Shown here: in pieces, positions 1-8,800 of the stretch
Position numbering within the stretch: the first letter of the stretch is position 1
How the letters are laid out: every line of letters begins with the position of its first letter
Assembly (NCBI RefSeq): GCF_034931005.1
Contig: NZ_JAYGIN010000006.1
Span: 16,431-80,430 of the forward strand
DNA: 64,000 nucleotides
DNA from: Arcicella sp034931005
GTDB lineage: Bacteria; Bacteroidota; Bacteroidia; Cytophagales; Spirosomataceae
Reading direction: 5' to 3'
Program-made: the position numbers and the translations under genes
Notes under the pieces: model-generated
The model's database searches: none
Told to the model about the DNA's origin: nothing
Seen by the model: only the letters and a program-made list of their open reading frames with translations

Positions 1-2
1 TT

Positions 3-641
3 ACGGGTGTGCCACCCACTAAAGTGGTGATTTTAGGAGCTGGAACGGTTTCTGAATACACTGCCCGAATTGCCATTGGTTTGGGAGCAGATTTAAAAGT
101 TTTTGATAAAGATATTTTCAAACTTCAACGACTAAAATATTCTGTTGGACAAAATATTTATACCTGTATTATTGACTCAAATACGCTTACACAAGCGATT
201 ATAGAGGCTGATGTTGTGATTGGGGCATTAAGAGCTGAAGATGGTTTTACACCTTGTATCGTAACCGAAGAAATGGTTTCTTTGATGAAGCCTGACTCGG
301 TGGTGATTGATGTTTGTATCGACCAAGGTGGTTGTTTTGAGTCGTCAGAAATGACTACGCATGATAATCCTATTTATCGTAAATATGATGTGATTCACTA
401 TTGTGTACCTAATATTCCATCACGAGTGGCGCATACAGCCAGCCAAGCGTTGAGTAATATTTTCACTTCTTTTCTCTTGAAAACAGGCAAAACAGGCGGA
501 ATTGAAGAAGCTATCTTTGCGAACAAATCCTTTATGAAAGGTGTTTACTCTCACAAAGGAAGCGTTACCAATGCGATTATCGCCAAAAAATTTGGCATGA
601 ATTATAAGGATTTAAGTTTATTAAGTGCAGCACGTTTTTAG
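3..641 (+). CDS. ald: Alanine dehydrogenase, C-terminal part (5' end outside window)
   Basis: Partial gene: the frame is open to the window edge, so the true start lies upstream and the GTG at position 9 is internal. It would interconvert L-alanine with pyruvate and ammonium using NAD(H) in the cytosol. The fragment begins at the Rossmann fold, with the dinucleotide-binding stretch VVILGAGTVSEYTAR and the acidic end of strand 2 (VFDKD). Further on it has the family signature DQGGCFE and the C-terminal helix segment RVAHTASQAL. About 213 residues are visible, a little over half of a usual 370-400 residue enzyme. The neighbouring downstream gene is separated by a large palindromic element, so they are probably not co-transcribed. 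Confidence 0.9.
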   Translation, partial: TGVPPTKVVILGAGTVSEYTARIAIGLGADLKVFDKDIFKLQRLKYSVGQNIYTCIIDSNTLTQAIIEADVVIGALRAEDGFTPCIVTEEMVSLMKPDSVVIDVCIDQGGCFESSEMTTHDNPIYRKYDVIHYCVPNIPSRVAHTASQALSNIFTSFLLKTGKTGGIEEAIFANKSFMKGVYSHKGSVTNAIIAKKFGMNYKDLSLLSAARF

Positions 642-650
642 GATTTTGGT

Positions 651-842
651 ATTAAATTTCGGAACTATAAATGGTTTGTCACGAGACAAACGATAGACCA
701 CAGATGAAACAGATTGTACTGATTTTCACTGATTTTTCTTTATTTTTTCTGACTGTGCTTCTCAGTGTAAATCTGTGAAATCCGTTCAATCTGTGGTCTA
801 AATTTGTCTGCGACAAATAGTTGATAGTTCCGTTAAATTTTA
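651..842. repeat. Large imperfect palindrome, ACCACAGA-type dispersed element (copy 1)
   Basis: This fills the gap between the alanine dehydrogenase stop and the next gene. The left arm (about 651-735) and the right arm (about 755-842) are inverted copies with scattered mismatches. Both contain GGAACTAT, a TTTGTC/GACAAA core, AGACCACAGAT and degenerate units of the form ACnGATTTnAC. A shorter relative sharing AGACCACA, AATCTGTGGTTTAA and GTCTGCGACAAAT lies at 62755-62895. No open frame of note is present. It could act as a terminator, a nuclease barrier or a non-autonomous mobile element; the sequence alone does not decide. Confidence 0.75.
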
Positions 843-868
843 ATTACTAAATCCTAACCCCTAAAATT

Positions 869-1270
869 ATGTTAGAAGATTATCAAGCCATATCTAATGC
901 TCCCAATTCACCAGATTTGAATGGTAAATATTTGGGTGTTATTTCAACTGACTTTGCGTTGGTTGCTGAGTTTTTAAAGGAAGCATCTTATCAAATCAGG
1001 ACGAGAGGTTTTTCTAAATATCCAGTTTTTGCCGTTTCTCAAACTCCTGTTGCCGTTGGACAGCGATTAATCGGAATTGGAGAAATGAGTGAAAATCAGT
1101 GGAATTATCATGCTTCCATGATGGAGGAATTTGTGCAGAGAGAGATTATTGCGGAGGAAAATATCGAAGTTTTTAAATCAAGCTATAAAGACCCAGACGA
1201 ATTTTGTTGTCTTTTTGTACTTGATAAAGATTTTGCCAGTTTTATCTACATTCCTTTTCCAGAGGATTGA
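869..1270 (+). CDS. Conserved hypothetical protein, 133 aa
   Basis: I do not recognise a characterised family. The product is a small, soluble, mixed alpha/beta protein with no signal peptide or membrane segment. It opens with an acidic MLEDYQAISNAP stretch, and ends with a hydrophobic strand-rich part (CCLFVLDKDFASFIYIPFP). It follows the alanine dehydrogenase gene in the same orientation, with a 190 bp palindrome between. It starts at an ATG after the phrase CCTAACCCCTAAAATT, and no Shine-Dalgarno sequence is visible, as is common in Bacteroidota. Codon use matches the neighbours, so I take it as a real gene of unknown role. Confidence 0.7.
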   Translation: MLEDYQAISNAPNSPDLNGKYLGVISTDFALVAEFLKEASYQIRTRGFSKYPVFAVSQTPVAVGQRLIGIGEMSENQWNYHASMMEEFVQREIIAEENIEVFKSSYKDPDEFCCLFVLDKDFASFIYIPFPED

Positions 1271-1271
1271 T

Positions 1272-1348
1272 ATTTTAGGTGTTAGTTTTTGGTTTTTAGG
1301 TGTTAGAAAATACCTGAAGCCCAAAAACTAACACTTAAAACCTGACTA
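1272..1348. repeat. Inverted phrase repeat between convergent genes
   Basis: The left arm TTAGGTGTTAGTTTTTGG (about 1275-1292) is matched in inverse by CCAAAAACTAACACTTAAAA (1321-1340). Between them is a second TTTTTAGGTGTTAG copy. It lies between two convergent genes, so it probably serves as a bidirectional terminator. It belongs to the class of intergenic inverted repeats built from repeated short TTAGG/GTTAG phrases seen at several other places in the window. Confidence 0.6.
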
Positions 1349-2851
1349 CTAATCCCTAATCTTATAAATATAAAATGTCTCATTATGATTATGCGACGGA
1401 TTCAGTAAATACGCAATATTATCCCCCAAACTCGGTTCAATATCTATTTCGTGTTCCATCGTTGGAAATACCGCTTTCATTTCTGCCAATCTCTTTTCTA
1501 AGTCAGAATTCCCTACCAAAATAATATAATTTGGCTTTACTTTTTTGCCTAATTTCAACTGATTAGGCAAATCTGCCATTTTTTCGTGCGTATCTACCGT
1601 GTAATAATCGTAGCGTTTTTGTAGGTAAAATGGAGCTTCTGGTTGTGAAAACTCATAGTTTTGAAGCACAAAATTGTTCAAATCTCCTTTCTCACGGAGA
1701 TAATTCATGCTCTCAACTCTTGAACGTTTTGTATAAGTTACCGACAAAACACAAAGCAGAATGGTATTCAACACTAAACCCCAAATAATGGCAAATTTTG
1801 TAAATCCTTGAAGCCATTTTTTCTCACTAAATTGTTCATATAAATCTCTAAATCCAATCGTTCCTAAAATGATAAAATAGGGCAAAAACGGCATAATAAA
1901 ACGTTCTTGCTTGTTGGCATAATATGAATGAAAAGCAAAAAAGAACAACGATGCCCAAAAGAAAACTGCCCGATAACCGCCTTGTGTAGCCGTTTTGAAA
2001 TATCCTGCCAATAACAAAAGAAACGGAAATGCTAAAAATAAACCTGCTACTGTACCAATATAACGGTGCCAAGGGCCATTTGGATAAGCCGAAATATTAG
2101 TTGAATCGCTATTATATTCGATATAGGCTTGGATAGATGCAAATGGATTTCCCCAATAAAAATAATCTAAAAGTCCTTGTGTAAGCATGAAAAATACGCC
2201 CATCAAAACTCCAAAAATGAGAGCTTTTTGCCAATTTTGTTTGCTCAAAAGCCAATTGAGTCCAACTACAAAAGGAATAAAAACTATTTGATAACGAAAC
2301 ACAAAAGCAATAGTAAACCACCAAGCCGACCATAAAATATGTTTTGTAGTTAAGTTCTTTTCAAGGGCATAATAACAGCCAATCAAAAGTGGAGGAACGC
2401 AGGCGAGTTCACGTAAATTACGTACTGATAAGAACGGTAAAACCCAGAAAATGGCTAATAAAAGCCCCACAATTTTGGCATCATTAGCACGATTAGTCAG
2501 GCGTTCTGTGATTTTGTAACCGTAATAAATGGTTAATAATGAGAACAAACCATGTACTAAACGACCCACAAACATTTTAACTTCTGGATTGTATATTCCC
2601 ACGAATTCGCATAATCCAAAAATAACGTAATGAACTCCAGGATAAACCAAACTGAACAAATAAATGGTACCTTTTGGGAAGTTTGGAAATGGCGTTTCTA
2701 AGCCATCTAATAGGTTTTGAGTGATTTCTATTACTTCAAAGTGGTCGTCAGTAAAGGCGTAACCTTTGGAAAAAATGATGGCTAATAACCTGAAAAATAA
2801 TCCGAGTAATAAGATTTTTTTAAGATTGAGTGTTTCTAAATATTTGGTCAT
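1349..2851 (-). CDS. Integral-membrane glycosyltransferase, GT-C fold
   Basis: A 500-residue polytopic membrane protein. About ten hydrophobic segments fill residues 10-370, followed by a soluble C-terminal domain of about 120 residues. The acidic pair in YAFTDDHFEV (Asp35-Asp36) lies in the first extracytoplasmic loop, where GT-C enzymes (PMT/ArnT/Alg9-like) keep their catalytic or metal-binding acidic residue. Such enzymes transfer sugar from a polyprenyl-phosphate donor to lipid or protein at the outer face of the inner membrane. Donor and acceptor cannot be read from the sequence. The gene is 35 bp downstream of the histidine kinase gene on the same strand and has a possible own promoter just inside that gap. 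Confidence 0.75.
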   Translation of the reverse strand: MTKYLETLNLKKILLLGLFFRLLAIIFSKGYAFTDDHFEVIEITQNLLDGLETPFPNFPKGTIYLFSLVYPGVHYVIFGLCEFVGIYNPEVKMFVGRLVHGLFSLLTIYYGYKITERLTNRANDAKIVGLLLAIFWVLPFLSVRNLRELACVPPLLIGCYYALEKNLTTKHILWSAWWFTIAFVFRYQIVFIPFVVGLNWLLSKQNWQKALIFGVLMGVFFMLTQGLLDYFYWGNPFASIQAYIEYNSDSTNISAYPNGPWHRYIGTVAGLFLAFPFLLLLAGYFKTATQGGYRAVFFWASLFFFAFHSYYANKQERFIMPFLPYFIILGTIGFRDLYEQFSEKKWLQGFTKFAIIWGLVLNTILLCVLSVTYTKRSRVESMNYLREKGDLNNFVLQNYEFSQPEAPFYLQKRYDYYTVDTHEKMADLPNQLKLGKKVKPNYIILVGNSDLEKRLAEMKAVFPTMEHEIDIEPSLGDNIAYLLNPSHNHNETFYIYKIRD

Positions 2852-2872
2852 TTGATTATTTGATAAGGTTCA

Positions 2873-2880
2873 CAAAGTTA
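2873..2880 (-). promoter_or_regulatory. Candidate -7 promoter element (TAACTTTG)
   Basis: On the minus strand this reads TAACTTTGTG, a match to the Bacteroidota -7 consensus TAnnTTTG. It lies about 22 bp before the ATG of the GT-C glycosyltransferase gene, giving a short leader. The -33 region would lie within the end of the upstream kinase gene and is not a clear TTTG, so the call rests on the -7 box and spacing. Confidence 0.4.
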
Positions 2881-2886
2881 CGGTTT

Positions 2887-4083
2887 TTATTCAGTCTCAC
2901 CACTTCCCAACAAAATCCTGAACGTAGTTCCTTTGTTTACTTCTGAATGTTTGACAAATAATTTCCCTGCGTGATAATTCTCAATAATACGTTTGGCAAG
3001 TGTTAATCCTAAACCCCAACCCCGTTTTTTAGTGCTAAATCCTGGATTAAAAACTTTACTTAGATTCTTTTTGGCGATGCCTTTGCCTGTGTCGGTGATG
3101 TCAATGGCAATTTGGTCGTTTTTCAATTCTTTTAATACAACTGTTAAAGCCCCAACGCCTTCCATCGCATCAACGGCATTTTTACAAATATTCTCAATTA
3201 CCCACTCAAATAAATAACGATTCAGTTTGAGTGTTTTGTTGCTTTGTAGCTGATTATCAAGGGTAAAGGAGACTTTTGTCGATATTCTTTTCTGTAAATA
3301 AGACATGAACGTTTCAATGGTTTCTACCACATTTTCATCTTTCAAGACAGGAACTGAACCGATATTTGAGAAACGAGTCGTGATTACGTCCAATCGCTGA
3401 ACGTCTTTTTCGATTTCTTTGACGATTTCAGGGTCAAAACTTGGGTCTGTTTTGAAATATTCAACCCAAGCCGTTAATGAAGATAATGGCGTTCCCAATT
3501 GATGGGCGGTTTCTTTTGCCAAACCTACCCAAACACGGTTTTGTTCCGACCTTCTCGAAGCATCAAAAAATAAATAAGCCGCAAAGCCAAATATTAAAAC
3601 GATAAGTAGTTGAAAAAGAGGGTAGTATCTTAAAATATTGAGCAGTTGAGAGTTCCCATAATAGATATATTCTTTATGGAAATCCATGTCCAACTCAATA
3701 GGAACATTGTCATCTCTCATAATTTCGTCTAATTTTTCTTTCAAAAACGCTTGTTTTTCTTTGGATGAAAGTTCCTTTGGGATTTCTATATTGTTGGATT
3801 CGAGATAACCCGTTCCATTTTTCAAAATCACAGGAATGGTGTTATTTTCGTTGGCTTGCTTAAATTTATCAAAGAAAAAATTTACATCTTGGTTTGGGTC
3901 ACTGGTCATGGTGTATTTGAATGACTCAGCGTACAATTCAATTTGTTGTTTTTCACGTTCTTCTAATTTACTCACCAATTTGTCAGTAATGTACAAAGAG
4001 GCTGCTCCCACAAGTACACAAAAAAACAAAAATGCAGCTTTCCACCAAGTATTACGGCTATAAATATCAACGGTTAAAATCAT
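2887..4083 (-). CDS. Orphan membrane sensor histidine kinase with AHQLGTP H-box
   Basis: A 398-residue kinase with two transmembrane segments (about 14-33 and 150-173) bracketing a roughly 115-residue extracytoplasmic sensor region. The phosphoacceptor is His194 in KETAHQLGTPLSSL. Here the residue after His is Gln, and LGTP replaces the usual E-[LF]-[KR]-[TN]-P. The catalytic domain is complete: N box around Asn302 (NICKNAVDAM), G1 DTGKGI (331-336) and G2 GWGLGL (355-360). No response regulator is adjacent, so its partner must be encoded elsewhere. The GT-C glycosyltransferase gene follows by 35 bp and may be partly co-transcribed. Confidence 0.88.
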   Translation of the reverse strand: MILTVDIYSRNTWWKAAFLFFCVLVGAASLYITDKLVSKLEEREKQQIELYAESFKYTMTSDPNQDVNFFFDKFKQANENNTIPVILKNGTGYLESNNIEIPKELSSKEKQAFLKEKLDEIMRDDNVPIELDMDFHKEYIYYGNSQLLNILRYYPLFQLLIVLIFGFAAYLFFDASRRSEQNRVWVGLAKETAHQLGTPLSSLTAWVEYFKTDPSFDPEIVKEIEKDVQRLDVITTRFSNIGSVPVLKDENVVETIETFMSYLQKRISTKVSFTLDNQLQSNKTLKLNRYLFEWVIENICKNAVDAMEGVGALTVVLKELKNDQIAIDITDTGKGIAKKNLSKVFNPGFSTKKRGWGLGLTLAKRIIENYHAGKLFVKHSEVNKGTTFRILLGSGETE

Positions 4084-4344
4084 AGAGTATTCATTGTTTT
4101 GATTACTAATTTAGGTAATCATAAAATTAGTTTTAAAAATGGAGGAAAATCCTCTTTTAAGAAATGTAGCAATTACACTAATTACTTTTCGCAAATCGTT
4201 TAACTATTACATGATTAACGTAAAATACATAAATTCTTGTAATTGAAAAAAATAAAATATTGGATTGTTTATTGTTGTATTACATTGACAACTAATTTTT
4301 CGGATTGAAGCTTAAAATTAGTTTTAACTCTTAATTGTGCAAAC

Positions 4345-4860
4345 ATGAAGAATTACATATTATCGCTAAGTTTATTAGCTACCTTTTTTTTATTTATTGT
4401 TGCTTGTAAAACAGAAAAAGGTGAAGTTGGACCTGCTGGAGCAACGGGAGCAACAGGAGCAACAGGGGCAACGGGAGCAACGGGTGCAACAGGAACAGCC
4501 AATGTTATTTACTCTCCTTGGATAACTACCTCTTTTTCTGGAAGTCCTGGACTGTATTTAGGAAATATTTCCGCTCCCAAAATTACACAAGAAGTTTTAG
4601 ATAAAGCAGATATTAGGGTGTATTGGAGTGAGTCGGGGAGAGTGGTAAGTTTACCTTATGCTCAAGTAATCAGTGGAACAACCTATACAATTCACCAACG
4701 CTTTTATGTTGGCAAAATAGAACTTGTAGCGAGTTATTTGCTTACAAATCAGCAATTTCGTTATGTCATTATTCCTGGTGGCGTAGCGGGAGGACGGAGT
4801 TCAGCCATAGATTTTTCAAATTATGAAGAAGTGAAAAAATATTATAATATTCCTGATTGA
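4345..4860 (+). CDS. Lipoprotein with short collagen-like GAT repeat
   Basis: A 171-residue secreted lipoprotein. The signal sequence ends in the lipobox LFIVAC with lipidated Cys21. It is followed by an acidic linker and a collagen-like run GPAGATGATG... of about seven Gly-X-Y triplets (residues 29-50), then a globular C-terminal domain of about 115 residues that I do not recognise. The repeat is encoded by near-identical 9-base units, so its length could vary by slippage. Similar proteins in Bacteroidota are annotated only as collagen-like. The stop codon sits at the base of the terminator hairpin shared with the converging PorP/SprF gene. Confidence 0.8.
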   Translation: MKNYILSLSLLATFFLFIVACKTEKGEVGPAGATGATGATGATGATGATGTANVIYSPWITTSFSGSPGLYLGNISAPKITQEVLDKADIRVYWSESGRVVSLPYAQVISGTTYTIHQRFYVGKIELVASYLLTNQQFRYVIIPGGVAGGRSSAIDFSNYEEVKKYYNIPD

Positions 4861-4919
4861 TATTTCTAAAACAAAAAGCTCAAATAGGTCGTATTTGAGC
4901 TTTTTGTTTTAGAAATATC
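4859..4919. terminator. Bidirectional intrinsic terminator
   Basis: Perfect 28-bp arms (4859-4886 and 4892-4919) enclose a 5-base loop, and A/T runs on each side provide a U-tract in both directions. Stop codons of both convergent genes (TGA ending at 4860 and TAA at 4909-4911 on the minus strand) fall at or within the stem. Confidence 0.9.
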
Positions 4920-5760
4920 TTCGTATAATGTCTCTTTTGTAAATCTTCAAATCATACTTAGCATGAATTTGAATTATTTGATAAGGCGTTTTTGGGGTAA
5001 AAGATAAGCCCAATTTTAGATTATCTTTGAAGGAATAGTCAACGGCATAAGTTGAAATTAAAGAGCCTTCTGTGATTCTATTCGCCCAAACCCCAAGCCC
5101 TAAATTCTTGAAATATAATGTTGTACCTAAATCAAGAAAGGTTGATTGTTGGTTACTTTGCCCATAATATATTTGGTACGGGCGATAAACTACTGCTGAA
5201 ATCTTTAAGTGTGCATTTTTCCCTAAATTATTTGAAACAAAACTTCCATGAATATTAAAAGGGCTTGAATCTTCATGAAAATAAGGGATTGAAATGCCAA
5301 ATTCTCCTCTTTTTCCGTAAAAATTAGCTCCAACTCCCATTCGTAATGTTTTATATATCTTACTATTTGGAGCGTAGTCGCCATTAGTTTTATTATAAAT
5401 ATCCATTCCTTGTACACCAAGTGCTAAATAGTTATCCTCTTTTATTTTTATTCGGTAAGCAATACTACCAACAAAGTATTTCTGTTCAGCCAAAGAATAA
5501 GCAACTTCGTTATTTTTATAAACATTTGCTTGTATGCCAAGAGCAAGGTTCCCATTTTTGGTCACAGGAGCATCAGCCGTAAATAAAAAATAACTTTGAT
5601 AATCTTTGACGATTGTGTAATTAGTGCTAATTCTAAGATTTTCAGAATTACCTGTTGAAGCAGGATTGAGTGCCATCGGTGCATAAATGTAGTGCTGAGC
5701 TAAAGTTTTATAACCGAATAGAACAAACACAATGAGTGTAAATCGTAGATGCTTTTTCAT
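4909..5760 (-). CDS. PorP/SprF family outer-membrane protein
   Basis: A 283-residue protein with an N-terminal signal peptide (1-22, ending LAQ). It then shows the PorP/SprF hallmark: a Tyr-x-x-Ala-Pro-Met-Ala-Leu-Asn-Pro-Ala opening (about 25-35) in which the Asn-Pro-Ala is typical. The rest is amphipathic beta-strands ending in an aromatic residue, RRYF, as expected for an outer-membrane barrel. This family works with T9SS, often as a partner or anchor for a co-encoded large secreted protein. It lies 74 bp downstream of the PorU2-type peptidase on the same strand, so the two are probably one transcription unit. Confidence 0.88.
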   Translation of the reverse strand: MKKHLRFTLIVFVLFGYKTLAQHYIYAPMALNPASTGNSENLRISTNYTIVKDYQSYFLFTADAPVTKNGNLALGIQANVYKNNEVAYSLAEQKYFVGSIAYRIKIKEDNYLALGVQGMDIYNKTNGDYAPNSKIYKTLRMGVGANFYGKRGEFGISIPYFHEDSSPFNIHGSFVSNNLGKNAHLKISAVVYRPYQIYYGQSNQQSTFLDLGTTLYFKNLGLGVWANRITEGSLISTYAVDYSFKDNLKLGLSFTPKTPYQIIQIHAKYDLKIYKRDIIRRYF

Positions 5761-5834
5761 ATAAAGTGTTGAGATATAGGATGTTTTAATACGTAATTTT
5801 ACTGGAAACGTTGAAAAACGCCATTTATTTTAAC

Positions 5835-8800
5835 TTATCTCAAAATCATTACTTTACCGCTATTTTGGTTTACATCATTTACGTGTAATCGATAAATATA
5901 CGTTCCTGATGTAAGATTCTTACCTGTTGAATCTGTGCCGTCCCAAATAAATTCGTTGATTCCAATGTGTAAAAGTTGAGTTGCAGTATCAAGCGTTTTT
6001 ACTTTGCAACCTTGTTCGTTATAGATTGCAAGATTGTAATTTTTAGGAATTTCTGTACCTGTTATTGTAAACGAAAACTTAGTGAAAAACTCAAAAGGGT
6101 TGGGATAAACCAACCAAGATTTCAACTCGTTTTTCTGCACAATTCTGAATGAAATTTGATAGGATTGATTTCCTGCCAAATTCCCTGCCAAATCTTTTCC
6201 TTGCACTCGTAAAGTCAGCGTGTCTTCTTTTAAATTTTGAGGTAAATATTTGATAATGAAATTGTTGTCTATAAAGTTTACCTTCCAAGAAATATCGGAA
6301 TTACTAAAATGTATTCGTTTGAAAGAACAAGTTTTACACGATTTTAGCGACATTTCTAAGCCTACCGTGTCAGTTCTAATTCTGAATAGATTTTCGTCTT
6401 TCAAACTGATTTGAATCAATGGTTTTGCCGAAACAATTTCATTATTTTGAATCTGCCGACCGTCGAAAGTAACACTGAGAATTGGGTTGATTTTATCTGG
6501 AATTACACTGAAATGATAGTCGATAGAATTATTATTATAAATCTGTTCGGGTTGAATTTGTGGATTAAAAACTAAACTTAACGTGTTATCACCAACGAAC
6601 CCAGCGGTTTGGATTGGAATGCTAATTTTTACAGAATCCAATGTATTTAAAGCTTTGATTTTGAATAGTTTAGTTTGTGATTTCCCCAATGAACGATTTG
6701 ATAAAACCTGTCTTAGTGTAATAGAATCTTTGAAGTTTTTATCCGAAATATTCTTAAACCAAACGTCTGCCGTAAAATTTTCATATTCTTGTTTATCCGT
6801 AATTTTTGAGGAGTTATTAACATCAATAATACCTTCTGGAACACCTTTATAAGTCACCGTCCAAGATTGTAATTGTGGCGTTTTCCCAAATTCTTCACTT
6901 GTTTTTAGAGTAAGTTTTAATTTTAGAAATGGAAATATTTTAGTGTCTATTCTGTTGATTTTGAGCGAATTACTATTGATATTTTTCTGTAAAATCGTTT
7001 CCTCTCCTTGTGCATTTACGCCAATAATATCGTAGAAAAAAGACTGCAAATTTTCTTGCTGAATTTTCAAAGAAATATCACCCCATTCCGAAGCAGGTCC
7101 AATAAGTGGCGAAGTAATTTTACCTTCATTAAATTGGTCTTTGATTTCGTAATTATCCAAAGTCAAAATTTCTCCCGATGGATTTTTGTCAAAATCTGGG
7201 AATAATGCTAATAATGATTTTTTCGCTCCTTTCCGACCAATCACTAAAAAAGGTGAGCCGTTGGCATGACTAAGTTTTTCAATTTTACTTAAATCAACGC
7301 CTATTTCTTGTAGTTTTTGGAGGTTTTCAAACGAAAAATTATCGTAATATAAATAGCCTGAGTTCCAAAGCATGACGTAATTTCCTGTGTCGGTAGCGTT
7401 TAAATAATCGCTTAAATCGGTTGATTTTGCATCGGTAGAAAGGTAGTTTACCGAGTAAGGCGTATAGCCACAAACCAATGAAGGAATGACCGAATATGGG
7501 CGTAAGGCACGGTTAAAAGCAATGGCGTTGAGGTTGTTCCAAGGATAACAAATGCCGTTTCCTATTAGTTGTTTGTTGTTAATAATCAGTGAGTTAGCCA
7601 AATGTGGGCGTGGAATTCCACTATTGCCACCGTAAATTTTTGCAGATATTTTCAAAGAAGATGAAGGGAATTCCCAACCCGATTCTTCCAATAAAATTTG
7701 ATTATCGGTAGTGGTTTTCATCAACTGTGGAATGCTACTTTGGGCAAATCCTTCTGTGCCATTTTTGATGTAAATAAATGAACTTTCTGTCCAAGTATTT
7801 TCGTTGGCAAACTTAGTCCGAACATAATAAACTACGCTATCTTTCTCTAATAAATCGGTTTTCCAATAAAGTAAAGAAGTTGCTAATTCTGTAAAATTTT
7901 TCTTAAAATTGGAAGTGAATTTCTTAGAACTATCCAATTCAATAATCACGGATAAATTATTGTTTTGTGGAATTTGTAAAATAAAATTCACCTCTTTTTG
8001 ATTGACAATTGAAAATTCACGAGGCGATAAAACGCTTATGTTGGCACTCGGGAAATTGTATTCTAAAACGGCTGAATTATTGCTTTTATTCGTTTCAATG
8101 ATTTGATTATCAGGGTCTAAACTTACTTCAAAACGATTATTGCCAATGCTTAAATTTTTATCATTTTTAATATTCAAATAAACAGTATCTTGAAAATTGA
8201 TAGGATTTATATTGAGCTTTTCAAAGTTATCCACTATACCATTCGCATAAATTCGAGTTAGTTTTAGGTTAAACTTTTTAGAAGAAATTCGTCCTAAATT
8301 ACTAATCACAATTCCAACTTTCAACGAATCTGCATTGCTGTTGAGAGGTGAATTTATATCCACATTTTTCAAGAAAATTGATGAGCTATTGGTTTCATAA
8401 TCAGGGTTTTGTGTTGGAAATAGTGCCACTGCAGGGTCACCTTGAAGAGTCAGTTGTTGAGCCGTAGCCAGTTCGTAAATGCTATTGGGGTATTTCTTTA
8501 AATAACGATTTACACTTTCACGCATGACTGTTCCGAAAGGTTTATCAGCGAAGAGTGAATCGGTAAAAAGTGTGTTGTAAATTTCGTCAGAATACGTTTT
8601 TAAGACTGATGGATAACCCAAATTGGAATGTGCCAAGAATAAAATTGCCCCTTTATCGGGCGTGTTTATCCAGTCTGTTCCGAAGGAAGAACGAGAGCCA
8701 AATAAATCGCCAGCATCGCAACCATTCACCAAAATGAAAGGATATTTGCCTTTATTTTTGTAGCCTAAAAGTTCGTTGGAACAATAACCAATGTCCATAT

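Noticed and set aside
9..11. GTG at position 9 as the start of alanine dehydrogenase
   Set aside because: The frame is open to the window edge and the sequence begins in mid-domain (TGVPPTK); the true start is upstream.
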